From positions 5,228 to 69,227 of the forward strand of contig WTPW01002475.1 of the NCBI GenBank assembly GCA_009809945.1: a DNA stretch of 64,000 bases, given 5' to 3'. This DNA comes from Gigaspora margarita. Its lineage: Eukaryota > Glomeromycota > Glomeromycetes > Diversisporales > Gigasporaceae. Each line of letters starts with the position of its first letter. Within the stretch, counting starts at the first letter, position 1. This document shows positions 47,412-57,719 of this stretch, piece after piece. The position numbers and the translations under genes were made by a program. The notes under the pieces were generated by a model. It was not told the origin of the DNA and made no database searches. It was given only the letters and a program-made list of their open reading frames with translations.

Positions 47412-47908
47412 TATTCCTCCCCAGCTTATTTTATACCTTCCAGGTATAAAAATATACAGATAAAGTAATGGATCGAAGGCGGAGCTTCGTTGCTTAGTCG
47501 GAGGTTAATCTAGATTTTATCAGTCTCTCTCAGTTGTCATATGTTGATCAGCGTGGTCACAACTGCACAGACTTCATTAGGTAACTGATGCAGACGCATA
47601 ATAGGGGCCTTTCTATTTTAGTCCACTCTTGTGACCGTCGCTTGCATTGTGTAATAAGAGATGGGGTATGATCTGATTATCGTATTAAACTCTTCTTTTG
47701 CACGGGTTTCCTCCTGGATCGAAGGTTCGAGTACATGACCATCATATTGGAAAGTATCGGAGAGCTTTTATTCCTTTATAGAATATTCTCTTGAATTCGC
47801 TTGCTTTTTCTATCCAACATTTATGGGCTTTTCTAAGGCCATCTAGAGCAGGCGCTTTGTGTTCGTCATTTTCATCAAATCCCTTTTTGTCGCACTGTTA
47901 AAGGTTAT

Positions 47909-49807
47909 TTATTCCATCGTATCACCCATATTTGCAGATTCTTGATAACGGATGGGTGCCTCACGTTTGTCTTTCTCGAATCCGATTTTACCTTTATCAC
48001 CATGTTCGGAATTTTTCATTTCATTGTCAAGGCTCGGCTCGGTAGGTCTTTTATAATCTTTGGACGCTTCATGTTCCTCTTTTTCGACTCGAATTTCTTC
48101 AGCATAATCCATCACGTGGGCTTTTTGGTATTTACTAACATCAGATTTATCCTTTCCCGAACCAATTCCAACTTGATCGCAAGGACCAGGTTCCAAGGTT
48201 TCTTCCTTCTTGTTTCTGGTTCCATTTTCGTAACTGGGTCCAGGTTCTTTTGTCTTGTTAGGGTGGTTCTTGGCAGCTCTTGTTTCAGAGGAACTTTGAT
48301 AATCGACGAACGTTTCATATTCGTTATCTTTGATTTCAACTCCAATTTCGTTTCGATCATCGATCTCAGTTAATTTTTGACAGTCGGCAAATAATTTTCG
48401 TTCTTTATCAGTTTCATTTTCCTTCATTTTAACCTTGATTTTATTGGTGCTATTCGTTTCTCCAGTAGGACAGATATCACCTTCCATATCAGCTGATTTT
48501 TTATAACGTTCGAATGTCTTGTGTTCTTCCTCTTCACCTACTTCATCTGAAAAGTCGTCGCAGATGTTAAGTGTGAAGTTGCTAGAGTTCCTTTCTTCAT
48601 TCTTGACTTCTTTTTCCGGATTCATATCTCCAGATGCAAGTACATTACATTCAAGATGCAAAGAAGTTTTCAGAGCGTCCTTGTAACTAAAACCTGTCAA
48701 TGCTTTTCTCTCTTCATTTTTTCAGGAGGATTTTTCTGGACGAATCTCCTTGGTGTGTATTACAAGGGCTCCCTTTTTGTCTCGTTCATTCTTTCTATCA
48801 GCAAGGTTCATATCGGTTGATTTTTGTTGACCGATCGTTTCTTCTTCTTCGGTCCCTATTCCAAGGTTTTTCATCTTTTCATCTTCAGGATTTATTTCCG
48901 CGGATTCTTGGTAAGGTTCATAAGCTTCGTGTCTGGCCTCCCTGACCCCTGGTTTATTCGTTTCATGAATGTGATCCATCTCTTTTTCATTTTTAATTTC
49001 TAGGGTGTTCACGGATTTAGTCTCAGATTCGGGCCTTTCAGGTCTTCTGAGTTCGTATATCCAAGTTTCCAATTCCTTGAGGTAACTAACCACTAAATCT
49101 TCCAGAACTATCTCGGGACCGACTTTGATATCTTTCTCTTGTTTCTGATCTTCCTTTTCCCTGGTTGAGTTTTCTACACCATCCTCACTTGGTACTCCCA
49201 GGTCATAGTACGATTCAAGAACTTCCGTTACCATTATTTTCTTATTCTGGGACCTGCTTGAATAGGGTTCAGAGTTCTGTGCCAGCTTTTTACTCATGGG
49301 GGTACTTGCAGGAGGTTTAGTACACGGTGAGCTAACAACTCTGGATTTTTTGAGGTTTTTCTTGCACCGAATAGAACCGTAATGGTCGCGAGAAACTTGA
49401 GATATGGGCACTTTTACATAAGAAGGTAAGTATATAATGTCTTTTGTTTCTTCTTTAGTTACATCTTCTAACACTTTCAACAAAAATTTTAGGGCCTCGG
49501 GTACTTCTTCTTCGCGTATTTCGGAGTGACCGAATGCTTTATTGATGATTTCTTGGACTTCCGCGGCTTGTTCCTTGGTAAGTATTTCGAATAAAGCGGC
49601 ACACTTTTTCTCCAACCTTCTTACATCCGGGCACGTATGAGCAGCATATTCTTTTGTTCTCCCATAGGTGCACCATATTTCTCTTCTGGGGTTTCTTCGG
49701 GCTGGTTCTCTTTGTGGCCGGTTATTTCTTACTTTCTCTTGGCGCTCACTCTTAAATCTTGTGCCTTTGCCATGGGTTCTTTCACTAAGATAAGTGTTTC
49801 TTTTCAT
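47909..49807 (-). pseudogene. gag-like lysine/glutamate-rich ORF with one in-frame stop
   Basis: Minus-strand frame of about 632 codons inside the LTRs, starting ATG 74 bp after the 5' LTR. The N-terminus is basic (MKRNTYLSERTHGKGTRFKS). CTYGRTKEYAAHTC at about residues 46-59 resembles a zinc knuckle lacking one Cys. CAALFEILTKEQAAEVQEII is a helical segment. From about residue 215 the protein is highly charged, with imperfect repeats around YQESA / YKKSA / YQKAH followed by acidic stretches. A single TGA at 48722-48724 separates residues 1-361 from the rest; the frame continues directly (KNEERKA) to 47909. Its place in the element suggests a structural, gag-like role; no domain is recognised with certainty. 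Confidence 0.6.
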
Positions 49808-49881
49808 TATTCATTTACTTCGATTATCTATTCATCTGATTATTTTCTCTTTCTTTTCGGATCTCATAGTCACCACCAAAA

Positions 49882-50436
49882 TGACAACCCTAAAATCGGC
49901 GGGTTGGTCGCTGGGTCAGTTTATGCTTCATGTAACCGAAGTCTAGGTTACCTTGAGGTCGAAAAAGGTGTGTTAGATTTGGCTAAGTGGTTATGCAAAG
50001 TTTCGGGGTAGCGTAGTCAACAATGAGCGCAGTATAACGATTAACGAATGTATATAAATTTATTATGTGACGAGTTATATGTATTATTATTATTTGGCGA
50101 TAATAAAGACAAGTTTTTATTTATATGTATGTGGTTTATTATATATGAGTTATTAAGCAAAGTGGGAATTGAATGTCGTTTCCCAAAGGGCCAAACGGCC
50201 TTTATTTATAATGAATAAAAATCTATTTTTACATGCTGGAATTGCTGATATCTCTGTAATTACAGATATATCTCGAAATGCCCGTATAGCTGATATCTCA
50301 CGTATTCCTGATATCACTGATGTTTCCCGAATTCCTCCAATTCCCAGAATTCCTGGAATTCCGCCAGTAAACCCAAATTCGTCAATACTGGGTCACGCAG
50401 GCATGTGCCTGCGACCAGGTCACGTTTCCGGTCTCA
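49882..50436 (-). repeat. 5' LTR
   Basis: Direct repeat of 46858-47411. As the 5' LTR of a minus-strand element it should hold the promoter. The short plus-strand frames inside it are repeated in both LTRs and not supported as genes. Confidence 0.85.
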
Positions 50437-52602
50437 CAACGGAAGTAGGTTACCTTGTAAGAAAAATGGGTCATCTATGTACTAAAGTTAAAATTTTTGG
50501 GGTTTCAATATAACCCCCCTTTTTTGTTAAGATAACCTGCTTTGGGCTTCTAAGTAAACTTGTTCAACAGGTAATTCTACTCGTATCGAGGTCAAAACGC
50601 GCTTTCCCAGACCTTTTACTAAGTGAAAAACGGAGTTAAAATTAGAAAAAACTTTTTTTTTCTAAAAAATTTTTTTAAAAAAAAATTTTTCTAACTTTAA
50701 CACCGTTTTTCACTTAGTAAAAGGTCCGAGAAAGTGCGTTTTGACCTCGAATTACCTGCTGAACAAGTTTACTTAGAAGCCCAAAGCAGGTTATCTTGAC
50801 AAAAAAAGGGGTTTTATATTGAAAACCCAATAATTTTAACTTTAGTACATAGATGACCCATTTTTCTTACAAGGTAACCTAATTCCGTCGCCTAAGTAAA
50901 GTTGTTCAGGGCATGATTTTACATATACTCATGATCTTAAAATCGAAAAATATTTGTTTTTTGATGAAGTTATATTCTTGTTTTGTGCAAAATTGGTGGA
51001 ATTGTAACTTGGCAGAAAAGGTAAGTTTATTCTCCTTTTTGAGCTCTACATAATCGCAAAATTTAATTTTAAATTAATATGTAGGTTGAAAAGAATCTTG
51101 GCTTCAAAGTTTATAGTAATTTTATATGTTTTTTTTTATAATTTTATATATAACAAAATACTGAGTGTGACATTCTGTCTGACTGCTATTAATAAATTTT
51201 TTTATTTTATCAATAAAATAATCAAAATAATTTTATTTTTATCAATCTGGTGATCTAATAATTATATTAAATTAAAAAGAGTGTTGCTAATTTGCCCCCC
51301 TGGTGATGTTAACCACCCTATAATTTACCAATCAGGTCGCAGTATCTTGTGTAACAAAATAAAGAAAATTTTAAGAAAACTTAGAAAAAAAATCAAAAAA
51401 TTATCAATATCGCAAAATTTTATTACAAAAACTAGCTTTGGGCTATTAAGTAAAAGTTTTTAGCATCTAATTTTGCATATAAATAATCCATCCTCTAACT
51501 TAATATAACCTATACCCTAACTCTAATCTTTAAAGGATAATTTTTATATAAAAAACTTTTATAAAAATAAAGGGTAGTTAAAATTTATAACTTTAACCAG
51601 GTGTTAAAATTAGTTATATTCAATTAAAAAAATTAAAAATTAATTTATACAAAAAATATTTTAATCAGAGCTATTTGAGGTGCAAATCTTTTTGCACCAG
51701 CCTATAATATATAATAAAAATTAATTTTATTAAAATGGATGCTTATTTCTATAAAAAAAATATATACATAGTTATAAAACTAAATTGATGGTCTGGTTTA
51801 AGTACATTGTTCCCTTCATTTAATAAACAAAATGTAACCATTACATGGTTTTGTTTTCATCCGATATTTCTACTATCACCTCCAAGTTTAATAAAAAGTG
51901 TATCACCTGGAACTATTACAGGATTTTTTCCCATTTTCCAAACAGGTATTAGAACTTTAAATATTGCTGAAAGTGAACAAAAGGCCCCATTTCCTATTTC
52001 ACTATTGTTAACTAAAATATCGCTAGTATATTCACTACTATCAATACTAAACTGATCATCAATTTCTTTGTCTATATTAAAAATTTCTATACAAATCTGA
52101 ATGTTCATTAATTCATTATTTTATTTCTATGATTAGCAATTAAATATTTACGAAAAAGAGTTGGTACTACTGCTGCTAAACTTCTATATCCATTACAGCC
52201 TAAGAGTGCTTTATCACATACACGTACAATGCATCAAGTCTTGTTTGAGTTGTAAATTTTAAATCTTTAAATTTAACGCAAGCTTGATTTTCTTTATAAT
52301 CAAGTTCAATATGATATTTATTTACAACTGATTGTTCAGATAAATTATTTAATTTATGTTTAATAATTAATTCATCAATTGCTTTTTTTAAATCCTTTCC
52401 AAAACTATTTAATCATTTATATTGTTGTGATCATGAAGTAATATCTTCAAGTAGCTTTTTATATTTATTATTTTTTATTGTAGTAACAGGTTGAGAACCA
52501 ATTTGTAAACGAGCATGATATAACAGTTCAATATCAAATCCAAACAGATGAGGACCAGAAAGTTTAGTTGATGGTTTTTAATTGATCTTCTAATTAAATT
52601 TA

Positions 52603-54386
52603 GGGGATCAATTTTTATACCCCCCACATTTAATATTCATACCCCCTGCAGATTTAACTTTTTTAAAAAATTTGAGTGAAGATATCTTAGTAACTACCAA
52701 ATCAAATTTAGTAAACATTTTTTCTTTAAATTCTATAGATTTATAGAATTCATATAAAAAAAAGTTTATTGAATTTGGTCTAGTAGTTGCTAAGATATTT
52801 TTGCTCAAAGTCTGAAAAAAAATCAAAACATCTATCAAAACAAACTACAAAGTTTTCTTTAAACTTTGAGTGAAGATTTCTCTGCAACTACTAACCCAAA
52901 TTCAATGAACTTTTTTTTATTTGAATTCTATGAATCTATAGATTTTTAAATAAAAAAAATTACTAAATTTAATTTAACAGTTATAGAGTTATCTTCACCC
53001 AAATTTTAAAAAAAATCAAAACATCTATCAAAACATTTGATAGATGTTTTGATTTTTTTTTAAACTTTGAGTGAAGATATCTTAGTAACTACCAAATCAA
53101 ATTTAGTAAACTTTTTTTCTTTTAAATTCAATAGATTTATAGAATTCAGATAAAAAAAAGTTTATTGAATTTGGTCATTAATTGCTAAGATATCTTTGCT
53201 CAAAGTTTGAAAAAAATCAAAACGTCTATCAAAACAAACTATATAAAATTTTCTTTAAACTTTAGCAAAGATATCTCTGCAACTACTAAGCCAAATTCAA
53301 TGAACTTTTTTTTGTTTGAATTCAATGAATCTATAGAATTAAAATAAAAAAATCCAAAACATCTATCAAATATTTGATACCGTATATTACCGAATAGAAG
53401 CTACCAAAAATTTTTTGATTTTCTTCGATTTTCTTAGACCAAACCACCAGAGTAGCTTCTATTCAGGTCCAATTTTACTATTAAAACATAGTAACCATTT
53501 TCAGATTTTTGGATCCAAAATCGAGGGGTAGCTTCTATTCGGGCGTAGCTTCTATTCGGTAATATATGGTAAATGTTTTTTTTTTTTAAACTTTGGGTGA
53601 AGATAACTCTGTAACTATCAAGTTAAATACTATGAATTTTTTTTATTTTAATTCTATAGACTCATCAAATTCAAAAAAAAAAGTTCATTGAATTTGGCTT
53701 AGTAGTTGCAGAGATATCTTTGCTCAAAGTTTAAAGAAAATTTTGTATAGTTTGTTTTGATAGACGTTTTGATTTTTTTCAGACTTTGAACAAAGATATC
53801 TTAGCAACTACTAAATCAAATTCAATAAACTTTTTTATCTGAATTCTATAAATCTATAGAATTTAAAGAAAAAAAAGTTTACTAAATTTTATTTGGTAGT
53901 TATTAAGATATCTTCACTCAAAGTTTAAAAAAAATCAAAACATCTATCAAATGTTTGAATAGATGTTTTGATTTTTTTAAAAATTTGGGTGAAGATAACT
54001 CTGTAACTATTAAGTTAAATCCTATAAATTTTTGTTATTTTAAAATCTATAGACTTGTGCAATTCAAACAAAAAAAAGTTCATTGAATTTGGGTTAGTAG
54101 TTGCAGAGATATCTTTGCTCAAAGTTTAAAAGAAAATTTTATAGTTTGTTTTGATAGACATTTTGATTTTTTTCAAACTTTGAGCAAAGATATCTTAGCA
54201 ACTACTTGACCAAATTCAATAAACTTTTTTTTATATAAATTCTATAAATCTATAGGATTTAAAAAAAAAAAAGTTTACTAAATTTAATTTGGTAGTTACT
54301 AAGATATCTTCACTCAAATTTTTTAAAAAAGGTAAATTTGCAGGGGGGTATGAATATTAAATGTGGGGGTATGAAAATTGATCCCC
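52603..54386. mobile_element. 1.8-kb Mutator-like palindromic element
   Basis: A perfect 9-bp target duplication TTAAATTTA flanks it (52594-52602 and 54387-54395). The termini start GGGGATCAATTTTTATACCC and are mirrored, with long arms extending towards the centre. Repeated inner blocks combine GAAGATATC(T)TAGTAACTAC, GCAAAGATATCTTTGC-like and AAAACATCTATCAAA..TTTGATAGATGTTTT hairpins. A 9-bp duplication with long inverted repeats fits the Mutator (MULE) superfamily. No transposase is encoded. It lies in an intron of the transposon gene. Confidence 0.85.
53378..53571. mobile_element. 194-bp TIR element near the palindrome centre
   Basis: The inverted termini TACCGTATATTACCGAATAG and TACCATATATTACCGAATAG each continue with AAGCTAC. 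A TA duplication is compatible. It interrupts the symmetry of the surrounding Mutator-like element, so it arrived later. Confidence 0.65.
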
Positions 54387-54729
54387 TTAAATTTATTATA
54401 TAAGTACATATTTGTAAAATAGTGCTATAAAAATTTTTAAATAAATTCATACTTGTAAAAATGTGTTAACAACTGCTATGGATGATTTTATACTACTAAC
54501 ATTCCATTCTGCATGCTCTTCCTTCCAAGTAATTGTATAATGCACCTTTGAATTTGAAACATATCTTGTTTTAACTTTAGACTTTGCTTAGAACCTCAGT
54601 CTCAACTATATAACTATCAGGTATTGGATACTAAGATGTATTATTTTGAAATTTTTAAGTAAAATTTGGTGTAAGGTTATAAACACCTAAAAATAAAATG
54701 TTGTAATGTGTACAGTATGTTCGTCCATT

Positions 54730-55715
54730 TGAATTATACCATGCTTCAATTGTTGAATTATTTGGGTAGTCATGTATAAAGGTACAACTAGAAAATATAC
54801 CTATTTATAAAAGTTAGAATTTTTTTGTATTATTATTAGAAAAATTAATATTATTAAAAAAAATATTACTTTCGCTTTCTTGTATTTTGACCATTTTATT
54901 TTTTTATTTAAAGCCAAAACAGCTTTGCAAGTTATTCTTCTACTGTATTTAGATATTTATATAAGTATTGTATTTCGTCTCAAAAAACCAATTCTTTCCA
55001 AAAACCAATTATAAACCAATTTCCAACAGGTTTTGAAGTGCAAAATCCAGTTTTGTATGAGTGCTAAGCCACCAACAATTGGTGTATTTATCTATATTTA
55101 TTCAATATTATCACTACTTTAAAATTTGTTTGATTTGCATATCGATCAAAATTTCTAATTATTACTAAAATTTAATTAGTGATATGAAACAAATCTGCTC
55201 CTATGATTATATCTATATATGCATGATATTCTTACTCTACACTCGATTTAGATATGGTCAGAAAAATGAAGTTAAATCATTTAACAAATTTTTTGATATG
55301 AAGAGATGGGAGTTTTAGTAATTGTTGTTAGAAATTGATTATATGTAAAATAAAATAAAAGGGTGTAAAGAATATAGGGAAAATTATGTTGTTATTTAGG
55401 TAAAAGAGAGATGTATCAAGTGAAGTTATGTAGGTTAAATTTCTAAAGAAAGTAAGTAGATGTATGATATTTGGTCATGTGTAATAGTAAAAGGTTGTTT
55501 AATATTTAAGGCTACGAGAAAGAGGTAATTAAGTTAGATTGGATATTAGTAATGTGAAATTTTTTTGTATGAATTAGTATAATATCAGTAAGATAGATAT
55601 TTTATTTTTTTATAACTTATATTATGTGTAGAATATTGTTATTTCGAAGTTGTGCAAAATTAGAATAGGGGACATAGAATGGAAAAGGAATAGAAAGAAG
55701 TGGACAATAAATTAT
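54730..55715. other. AT-rich spacer
   Basis: A cluster of CCAATT / AAACCAATT motifs lies at 54990-55030. No gene is recognised. Confidence 0.35.
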
Positions 55716-55720
55716 TAGGG

Positions 55721-56890
55721 TTAGTTATTTGATATTATGGAGGTTAATCCTTTTCTATTTATTTCAGTGAGTCTTACATATTCTAAAACTATATTTCTAT
55801 CAGTTTTTATTGAGTTGAAATCGAAAGAGAGGATGTCAAGAGAATCCCAAGAGGTGGCTCTGCTCATAGCAACGTAGGCTTGGCCAGGGGTGAATATGCC
55901 TTCATCTATACTTATTGTAGTATGAGGTAATGTAAGGCCTTGAGTTTTATGTATAGTTAATGCGAAAGCATTTTGAATAGGGAATTGTCTTCTTGATGCA
56001 GGGTTGCTATTTATGTTAAAGTAGGAAGTTTCTTTTTGTATTGTTATATTGGTGAGGCTGGATATTATTGAAAAAGTAACTTGAATGTTTTCAGTGTTGA
56101 TTAATTTGGTTATGACGCCAACAGTTCCATTGCAAATTTCATGTTCGAATAGTTTATGATTCAAGTATATGACTCTTGCTTCTTCTTGTAGAGTTATTTT
56201 CTTTGGTAAGTTAGTGTAGCGATTGAAATAAAGTGAATATTGCTGGTCATAGGTGAGTGTAGTGTGTTTAAGGTATCAATTAAGTGAGAGATTATTGGTT
56301 CAATGCTTTCACAGTCTAAGGAGAGGTTTTTGCAAAAGAATTCATTTATTGAGGTTAATGATTGGCATAATTCCACTAGGTAGATTGAATTAATGAAGTT
56401 TTAGGTTATAGAGAAATTGGTTATTTTGTCTTGTATTAATTTTTTTGAAGAGGATATGAGGTGAACAAATCTGAGTTCTTGGAGTATGTTGTAGAATATA
56501 AGGTTATTTTTTTTGTCTTTGAGGTTTATGTAAGAATACAGAAAAAAATTTTTTCTAGATGGGAAGTTGAACATGAGTAGGCCATCAATTGGAGGCAATT
56601 GTGCAAGATTGCTAATGACAAGAGTAGAAATTACCAAATATGTTCGAGTTATTATGTATTGAAGCAAATAGGTTACTTAGGAATATAAAAAGGTCAAAAG
56701 AAACTATAAATATTTCTTCTATTACGATTGCTTGTATTTCTGTAAGTGATTCTTGGGTTATAAGATCATGAAGAGCAAGGGATGTATAATGGTTGTCTAT
56801 GAATTTTATTTTTAGTGTGGAATGGATAGTTTTTCTACCAATATTCTGAGCAGCTACTTCTGTTGATGCTATTAATAGGTAATTTATACA
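55721..56890 (-). pseudogene. Helitron PIF1-like helicase, C-terminal part
   Basis: The minus-strand reading starts near 56882 inside the helicase: ASTEVAAQNIGRKTIHSTLK, then EEIFIVSFDLFIFLSNLFAS, QLPPIDGLLMFNFPS and ILQELRFVHL. It follows through frameshifts to LNHKLFEHEICNGTVGVITK. It ends AFALTIHKTQGLTLPHTTIS, TPGQAYVAMSRATSWDSLDI and a stop at 55721. These are the late PIF1/RecD-type helicase motifs found at the C-terminus of Helitron RepHel proteins. Walker A and the Rep domain are absent, and stops separate the blocks near 56190 and 56400. A 5'-truncated, dead copy, opposite in strand to the longer Helitron at 59221. Confidence 0.85.
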
Positions 56891-57119
56891 TTTTGATTAT
56901 AAGTTGAAATACAAGAGAACATCTTACTTCATATATTCTTTTAAGTTTTCTTAAGTTCTATATATAAGATTATATGATATTAATCATAACATAATAAAAT
57001 CATAATTATAATGATCATATGACAAGTAATCATATACATATGATTTTTATCATATGATATATGATTTAACAGCTATATGATTATGATCTTTTAAAAAAAT
57101 TTATATGACATGCAATTGG

Positions 57120-57715
57120 CCAGCACTGATAGGTTGTGGTACAGGTTGGTGTTGGGAATGATTGAAATGGCATGGATCTTGTGGCACGCACAGGAATGTT
57201 TTATGGAATAGCATGGTAAAAATGGCACGTTCAGATGACACACATGTGTACATTATACACGTGTTGGCTCATTTCATAGAGAGCGAAAGATCAGTAGAGT
57301 TTTTCTTAAAAAAAGAACAATATCTCATAATTTCACTGATGAAACTTTCCTGTGTGTCTTAACAAAAAAAAATACCTTACAAAATTTTGCTTCATATGCA
57401 GTAGTTTGTTCATATTATATTGATTACTTATGTAAATTTATAGTTTAATAGTTAATCCACATCATTATCGTGGTGGCATGTGAATATACGTTCATTACCC
57501 GTGCCAAAACCTGTGCTGATTTGACTAGTAAACTGCTGCAAAACTCGAGCCATTTATGGTCCAATCGGTACGGGCACACGGTCTCATACAGTCGATGAAA
57601 TCTGTGCCAATTCGGACCATACCCGTACAAATCTGGATCTTAACTGTAACACAAAGGCCCATGCCTCTCTGAGCCAACCCGTGCCAATCCAGTCCAATTT
57701 CTTATAGTGTATATG
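57120..57715. repeat. GTGCCA-rich element related to the gap repeat
   Basis: Motifs CCGTGCCAA, GTGCCAATTC and GGACCATACCCGTAC recur at 57480-57700, with GGCACG on the left part. TAGTAAACTGCTGCAAAA at 57524 is the reverse complement of TTTTGCAGCAGTTTACTA at 32378, just before the gap. The right end CACTATAAGAAATTGGAC and the left CACTGATAGG may be inverted termini. The short open frames here are not supported. Confidence 0.5.
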
Positions 57716-57719
57716 ATAT

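Larger units (their letters stand above)
46858..50436 (-). mobile_element. non-autonomous LTR retrotransposon
   Basis: Two direct repeats of about 555 bp (46858-47411 and 49882-50436) begin TGACAACCC and end GGTCTCA on the plus strand, giving TG...CA ends in either reading. On the minus strand a purine tract GGGGAGGAATA precedes the LTR at 47411, and TGGTGGTGACTATGAGATCC follows the other LTR after three bases as a candidate primer-binding site. The element therefore reads right to left. Target duplication is CGACGG / CAACGG. No protease, reverse transcriptase or integrase is visible in the 2.5-kb interior; it must rely on another element. Confidence 0.85.
46558..51185. repeat. 1-kb palindrome split by an LTR retrotransposon
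   Basis: The ends CAGTCAGACAGAATGTCACA and TGTGACATTCTGTCTGACTG are perfect mirrors, flanked by CTAT. The arms stay mirrored for about 500 bp to a centre near 50672. The left arm runs 46558-46857, then jumps over the LTR element to 50437. Both arms contain AAGTAAAG/CTTGTTCAG cores (46832, 50553, 50757, 50893). Removing 46858-50436 restores the symmetry. Confidence 0.85.
46096..51704. mobile_element. outer TIR element splitting the transposon gene
   Basis: The left terminus TGGGCCAGTGCAAAAAAG and, inward from the right, TAGGCTGGTGCAAAAAG are inverted repeats of about 25 bp. TAATA lies on both sides (46091-46095 and 51705-51709). It lies exactly where the minus-strand transposon protein is interrupted. 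It contains the palindrome at 46558-51185. Its superfamily is unclear. Confidence 0.55.
51790..54720 (-). pseudogene. transposon protein, N-terminal half (broken)
   Basis: The minus-strand coding runs from about 54720: YPIPDSYIVETEVLSK, then SNSKVHYTITWKEEHAEWNV and AVVNTFLQ. A GT donor follows (about 54448) and then a palindromic element within the intron. Coding resumes near 52580: KPSTKLSGPHLFGFDIELLY, ARLQIGSQPVTTIK, NSFGKDLKKAIDELIIKHKL, a frame with several stops. It goes on to SEIGNGAFCSLSAIFKVLIP and GKNPVIVPGDTLFIKLGGDS (51857-52108), then to VLKPDHQFS near 51800, where the nested insert begins. Its continuation lies at 44955-46095. GGDSRN may hold a catalytic Asp (inference). Confidence 0.6.

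Noticed and set aside
47700..47740. tRNA-like GGTTCGAGTACAT sequence
   Set aside because: No acceptor stem or anticodon arm can be folded around it; no tRNA was found in the window.
48700..48700. Separate downstream gene starting at TTG (MTGFSYKDA)
   Set aside because: TTG is not a credible eukaryotic start, and the frame is continuous with the upstream ORF across a single TGA.
47942..48945. Plus-strand frames of 143 and 81 residues opposite the gag-like ORF
   Set aside because: They are antisense to a longer frame; their phenylalanine-rich composition is the mirror of Lys/Glu-rich coding.
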